The notes under the pieces: generated by a model
Databases searched by the model: none
Seen by the model: only the letters and a program-made list of their open reading frames with translations
Told to the model about the DNA's origin: nothing
DNA from: Acetobacteraceae bacterium
GTDB lineage: Bacteria > Pseudomonadota > Alphaproteobacteria > Acetobacterales > Acetobacteraceae
Reading direction: 5' to 3'
Assembly: GCA_030044345.1 (NCBI GenBank)
Contig: JASHVY010000344.1
Span: 1-8,345 of the forward strand
DNA length: 8,345 bases
Part shown: positions 5,869 through 8,345 of the stretch, one piece after another
How the letters are laid out: every line of letters begins with the position of its first letter
Numbering within the stretch: position 1 is the first letter of the stretch
Program-made: the position numbers and the translations under genes

Positions 5869-6597
5869 TCAGGTTCTCTGGTCCGGGTTGCTCACCAGCG
5901 CCGGCGCGGCCCGCCAGCTCTCCGGAAACAGCGCCTTCAAACTGTCGAGCTTCGGCATATCGTTGATCTCGATGTAGGGATTGTCGGGGTTATGGAAAAG
6001 AAAGTCCTGATGATACGCCTCGGCGGGGTAGAACGGCCCGGCCGCGTCGATCCGCGTCGCGATCGGGTGGCGGAAGACATGCGCGGCCTCGAGCTGCGCC
6101 ACATAGGCGTGCGCAATCCGCGCCTGCTTCGCCCCGTTCACGAACAGCTCGGAGCGATATTGCGTGCCCCAGTCCGGCCCCTGATGACCCACCTCGGTCG
6201 GGTCGAGCGCCACCGAGAAGAAAATCTGCAGCAGCTTCCCATAGCTGACCCGCGCCGGGTCGAAGGTCACGCGCACCGATTCCGCATCGCCCGTGGTGCC
6301 GGAGCTGACCTCTTCATAGCTCGGATCGACGGCATGCCCGCCCGTATAGCCGGAGACGGCCTGTCTCACGCCTTTGACATGCTCGAAGACCGCCTGAACG
6401 CCCCAGAAGCAGCCGCCGGAAAATATGGCGGTCTGCAGGCCTGAGCCGGCCTTGAGCGTCTCGTCGAGCGCCGGCGCGGGCATTCTGCCTTGCGTGGATT
6501 GGGCGCGAACCGGCGGCGGAAGCGTGAAGGAAAGCGCCAGCGCAGTCGCAGCAATGCCGAGGATCGCACAAGCATTGCGAAACGGGTGACGGGTCAT
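5869..6597 (-). CDS. msrA: Exported peptide-methionine (S)-S-oxide reductase
   Basis: MsrA reduces the S-epimer of methionine sulfoxide in proteins. The 242-residue product starts with an export signal (hydrophobic about 10-26, cleavage near VRA-Q, 30-33), followed by the catalytic domain from about 53. Catalytic residues by analogy to E. coli MsrA are Cys63 (GGCFWG), Tyr84 (SGYTGG), Glu106, Asp142 and Tyr147 (GTQYRS). The usual TGHAE motif reads TGDAE here (Asp104). The only other cysteine, Cys10, is in the signal, so the mature enzyme has no resolving cysteine and must be reduced by a partner. I choose ATG 6597, with GAGG 6 bases upstream and a proper signal peptide; the frame stays open to 6879 but that part looks non-coding. 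It is followed by ccdA and an exported thioredoxin. Its TGA stop lies in the target duplication of the MITE-like element. Confidence 0.93.
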   Translation of the reverse strand: MTRHPFRNACAILGIAATALALSFTLPPPVRAQSTQGRMPAPALDETLKAGSGLQTAIFSGGCFWGVQAVFEHVKGVRQAVSGYTGGHAVDPSYEEVSSGTTGDAESVRVTFDPARVSYGKLLQIFFSVALDPTEVGHQGPDWGTQYRSELFVNGAKQARIAHAYVAQLEAAHVFRHPIATRIDAAGPFYPAEAYHQDFLFHNPDNPYIEINDMPKLDSLKALFPESWRAAPALVSNPDQRT

Positions 6598-6633
6598 GCT
6601 GAGCCTCACAGCAGCTTGGTCTCGATGAAGAGA

Positions 6634-6670
6634 GGAAAAGCAGTTTCGTTTCTGCATCGGGAGCTTTTCC
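6634..6670 (-). promoter_or_regulatory. Hairpin in the msrA leader
   Basis: On the minus strand GGAAAAGC (6670-6663) can pair with GCTTTTCC (6641-6634) over 8 bp. A shorter inner stem, GCAG with CTGC, shares two of those bases and so competes with it. The structure ends 36 bases before the msrA start codon and leaves the ribosome site free. Two alternative stems could act as a simple attenuation or stability element, but no ligand-binding class is recognisable. Confidence 0.3.
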
Positions 6671-6826
6671 AGTCGGCGTTGCCGGAAGGACGTCCGGCGG
6701 CGGCAATTTATTCCATCCTCTTGAACCCCTCGTTCGTCCAAACCTCCCGTCGGGTTACAGACCTCCCCGCTGCAAGCCACTGACGGATCCGCAAAAGATC
6801 TGGAAGCTGCGCGATCGTCCGCTCGG

Positions 6827-6852
6827 CCGCTATACCACCTTGAATATAGCGG
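6827..6852. promoter_or_regulatory. Mo-box-like ModE operator upstream of msrA
   Basis: CCGCTATA (6827-6834) and TATAGCGG (6845-6852) form a perfect 8-bp inverted repeat. Its core is CGCTAT-N12-ATAGCG, matching the Mo-box pattern CGNTAT-N12-ATANCG I recall for Rhodobacter capsulatus MopA/MopB. It lies about 230 bases upstream of the msrA start and 57 bases after the ModE-like stop, so the operon it would control is msrA-ccdA-thioredoxin. The same core with the same spacing recurs at 7388-7411. Confidence 0.7.
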
Positions 6853-6908
6853 CAAAAGTACCGCGAACCGCCGAACCATCCGGCATCCCGTCCGTCGTCA
6901 CGAGACGA

Positions 6909-7292
6909 TCATTTCCGGTCGAACACCCGGCTCAGCGTCTTGAGATGCTTGCCCGCCACCACGGCGCTTTCCGCCTCGATCGCGCGATAGCACGCAACGA
7001 CGGCCTCGCCCGCCTCGGTCAAACGAGACCCTCCCCCACCGGCGCCGCCGGCAACCGTTTCGACCACCGGCTTGCCCAGGGCAAGGTTGAGCTCTTCCAC
7101 CAGCATCCAGGTACGCCGGTAGGACATCCCGAGCGCACGGCCGGCGGCTGAGATCGACCCGGTGCGGGCAATCTCTTCCAGCACCGCAATCTTGCCCGGA
7201 CCGACCCGGCCCCCATCCGCCAGATCGATGCGGATGCTGAGCGCGTCGCCGGCCCTCTCATACTGGCTTTCTCTCGATCGCGATCCCGACAT
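6909..7292 (-). CDS. ModE-type winged helix-turn-helix regulator, DNA-binding domain only
   Basis: The 127-residue product is the N-terminal DNA-binding half of ModE. Diagnostic stretches are LSIRIDLADGGRVGPGKIAVLE (19-40), the helix-turn-helix TGSISAAGRALGMSYRRTW (44-62), ELN (67-69), VVET (76-79) and a glycine-rich wing (82-88), then ALTE-like LTEAGE. No Mop/TOBE molybdate-binding domain follows, so it should bind Mo-boxes without sensing molybdate itself. The start is uncertain: ATG 7292 gives the usual family length but has no strong ribosome site; ATG 7418 would put the upstream Mo-box next to the start codon and add 42 atypical residues. It is divergent from an aldehyde dehydrogenase. 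Mo-boxes lie on both sides of it, suggesting self-regulation and control of its neighbours. Confidence 0.88.
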   Translation of the reverse strand: MSGSRSRESQYERAGDALSIRIDLADGGRVGPGKIAVLEEIARTGSISAAGRALGMSYRRTWMLVEELNLALGKPVVETVAGGAGGGGSRLTEAGEAVVACYRAIEAESAVVAGKHLKTLSRVFDRK

Positions 7293-7387
7293 GGCGGCAG
7301 CCAAACACGCCTCGGAGCCCGGAATCAACCTTGCCCGTTCTTCATGCACGGCCCTACCGGTGATGCGTGGCGGCACTGGCTCCGCTT

Positions 7388-7411
7388 CGCTATATGTGGC
7401 TAGATATAGCG
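7388..7411. promoter_or_regulatory. Mo-box-like ModE operator in the divergent promoter
   Basis: CGCTATAT (7388-7395) and ATATAGCG (7404-7411) form a perfect 8-bp inverted repeat; the core is CGCTAT-N12-ATAGCG. It lies between the ModE-like gene (start 7292) and the plus-strand aldehyde dehydrogenase (start 7487). Its A/T-rich arms probably overlap -10 elements, for instance TATATG on the plus strand. Binding there would most simply repress one or both promoters. Confidence 0.75.
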
Positions 7412-7486
7412 GGCTCATGCCCCGATCGGGCTCGGGCGGCCCTTCGCCGGCCGCACCGCGAGCCGCAAGAAGAGGAGGAAAGAGAG

Positions 7487-8345
7487 ATGGACACGATCGC
7501 GCTCGACCCGAGGCTTCGTCATGCCTCCGAATTTCTTCGGCGCTCGCCCAGAATGCTGGTCGATGGAAAGCTTGTTGGCGCGCTGTCGGGCAAAAGCTTC
7601 GCGGTTTACAATCCGGCGAGCGGAACCGTGATCGCCAATGTCCCCGAGGCGGACAAGGAGGATGTCGATCTGGCGGTCGCCGCCGCCCGGCGCGCCTTTG
7701 ACGAGCGGCGCTGGTCCGGCCTCAGCCCGTCCGAGCGTGGCCGGATGCTCTGGCGCCTCGCCGACCTGATCGAACGCGACCTCGAGGAATTGGCCGAGCT
7801 CGAATCCGTCGACAACGGCAAGCCCTATGCCGTGGCGCGTGTGGCCGATCTGCCGCTCGCGGTCGATATGTTCCGCTACATGGCGGGCTGGGCGACCAAG
7901 ATCACCGGCTCCAACCTCGCGCTCTCCCTGCCGGGCGAATATCTCTCCTACACCCGCCGCGAGCCGGTGGGCGTGGTCGGCCAGATCATTCCCTGGAACT
8001 TCCCGCTGCTGATGGCGGCCTGGAAGCTCGCTCCGGCGCTTGCCGCCGGCTGCACCACGGTGCTGAAGGCGGCGGAGCAGACCCCGCTCACCGCGCTCCG
8101 CCTCGCCGAGCTCGTCCAGGAAGCCGGCTTTCCGCCCGGTGTCGTCAATATCCTGACCGGCTTCGGTGAGACGGCGGGCGCGGCGCTCGCGGCGCATCCG
8201 GATGTGGACAAGGTTGCCTTCACCGGCTCCACCGAAGTGGGCAAGCTGATCGTCCAGGCGGCGGCGGGCAATCTGAAAAAGGTGTCGCTGGAGCTGGGCG
8301 GCAAATCGCCGGCGATCATCCTGCCGGATGCGGATCTCGACCTCG
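7487..8345 (+). CDS. Aldehyde dehydrogenase family protein, 3' end beyond window
   Basis: This is the first 286 residues of a second NAD(P)+-dependent aldehyde dehydrogenase, about 60% of the normal 480-500; the reading frame is open to the window edge. Visible landmarks are Asn171 (IPWNFP), cofactor Lys194, FTGSTEVGK (245-253) and general base Glu269 (LELGGKSP). The usual KPAEQTP reads KAAEQTP here. The nucleophilic cysteine would lie just past the edge. The start is firm: AGGAGG (7473-7478) sits 8 bases before the ATG. FRYMAGWATKITG is typical of the phenylacetaldehyde/retinal-type branch, but the substrate is unproven. A Mo-box-like palindrome ends 75 bases before the start codon and the divergent neighbour is a ModE-like protein, so this gene is probably part of that regulator's target set. 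Confidence 0.93.
   Translation, partial: MDTIALDPRLRHASEFLRRSPRMLVDGKLVGALSGKSFAVYNPASGTVIANVPEADKEDVDLAVAAARRAFDERRWSGLSPSERGRMLWRLADLIERDLEELAELESVDNGKPYAVARVADLPLAVDMFRYMAGWATKITGSNLALSLPGEYLSYTRREPVGVVGQIIPWNFPLLMAAWKLAPALAAGCTTVLKAAEQTPLTALRLAELVQEAGFPPGVVNILTGFGETAGAALAAHPDVDKVAFTGSTEVGKLIVQAAAGNLKKVSLELGGKSPAIILPDADLDL

Larger units (their letters stand above)
6598..6908. other. Intergenic region upstream of msrA
   Basis: These 311 bases lie between the ModE-like gene and msrA, both on the minus strand. They hold a Mo-box-like palindrome (6827-6852), a 6-bp hairpin GCCGGA/TCCGGC (6681-6698) and a leader hairpin (6634-6670). A minus-strand GGAAT followed 17 bases later by CGTC loosely resembles a general-stress EcfG promoter but differs from the consensus at two positions. 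No small gene with a ribosome site was found. Confidence 0.5.

Noticed and set aside
6690..6720. EcfG-type stress promoter before msrA
   Set aside because: GGAAT-N17-CGTC on the minus strand differs from GGAAC-N16/17-CGTT at two positions, too weak to call.
6598..6879. N-terminal extension of MsrA to 336 residues
   Set aside because: It would put a signal peptide in the middle of the protein; ATG 6597 has a proper ribosome site, and the extension lacks coding character and overlaps the Mo-box.
7293..7418. Start of the ModE-like gene at ATG 7418
   Set aside because: It would add 42 residues unlike the family and put the Mo-box right at the start codon; ATG 7292 fits the family length better, though this is not certain.
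7415..8197. 260-codon minus-strand frame
   Set aside because: It is antisense to the second aldehyde dehydrogenase, whose plus frame has a strong ribosome site and intact motifs.

Overview
This is a GC-rich chromosomal window, probably from an alphaproteobacterium. The evidence for that is codon use dominated by G/C third positions, a single-domain ModE-type regulator with Rhodobacter-style Mo-box operators, and a 13-bp AGAGCGTGATGAT hairpin of a type I associate with Hyphomicrobiales intergenic regions. A/T-rich hairpins next to it would also fit Acetobacteraceae, so order-level placement is uncertain. There are eight protein genes, one cut by the right edge. I see no tRNA, rRNA, CRISPR array or complete insertion sequence.

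Layout: positions 1-190 are non-coding and repetitive (one long hairpin plus two tandem palindromic units). Then come two minus-strand genes, a YajO-like aldo/keto reductase (195-1187) and, upstream of it, an NAD(P)-dependent aldehyde dehydrogenase (1309-2739). A 157-bp divergent control region separates them from a plus-strand short-chain dehydrogenase (2897-3757). A hairpin-rich stretch (3758-3904) separates this small oxidoreductase cluster from a convergent minus-strand group: msrA (5869-6597), ccdA (4882-5583) and a DipZ-like secreted thioredoxin (3905-4879). Next is a short ModE-type DNA-binding protein on the minus strand (6909-7292), divergent from a second aldehyde dehydrogenase (7487 to the right edge).

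Main biological reading: msrA-ccdA-thioredoxin forms a self-contained extracytoplasmic methionine-sulfoxide repair system. CcdA would carry electrons across the membrane, the exported CxxC thioredoxin would receive them, and the exported MsrA, which has no resolving cysteine, would use them to repair oxidised methionine. The ccdA and thioredoxin genes together reproduce the domain order of the fused protein DipZ.

Two further signals stand out. First, a 242-bp MITE-like element with GAGCCTGTT terminal inverted repeats and a TCA (or CTCAG) target duplication sits exactly at the msrA stop codon and splits what would otherwise be a compact operon with a 40-base gap. Second, two perfect CGCTAT-N12-ATAGCG palindromes flank the ModE-like gene. 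One lies in the promoter region shared with the second aldehyde dehydrogenase, the other in the msrA upstream region. This suggests molybdenum-linked or ModE-paralogue control of both the aldehyde dehydrogenase and the methionine-sulfoxide repair operon.
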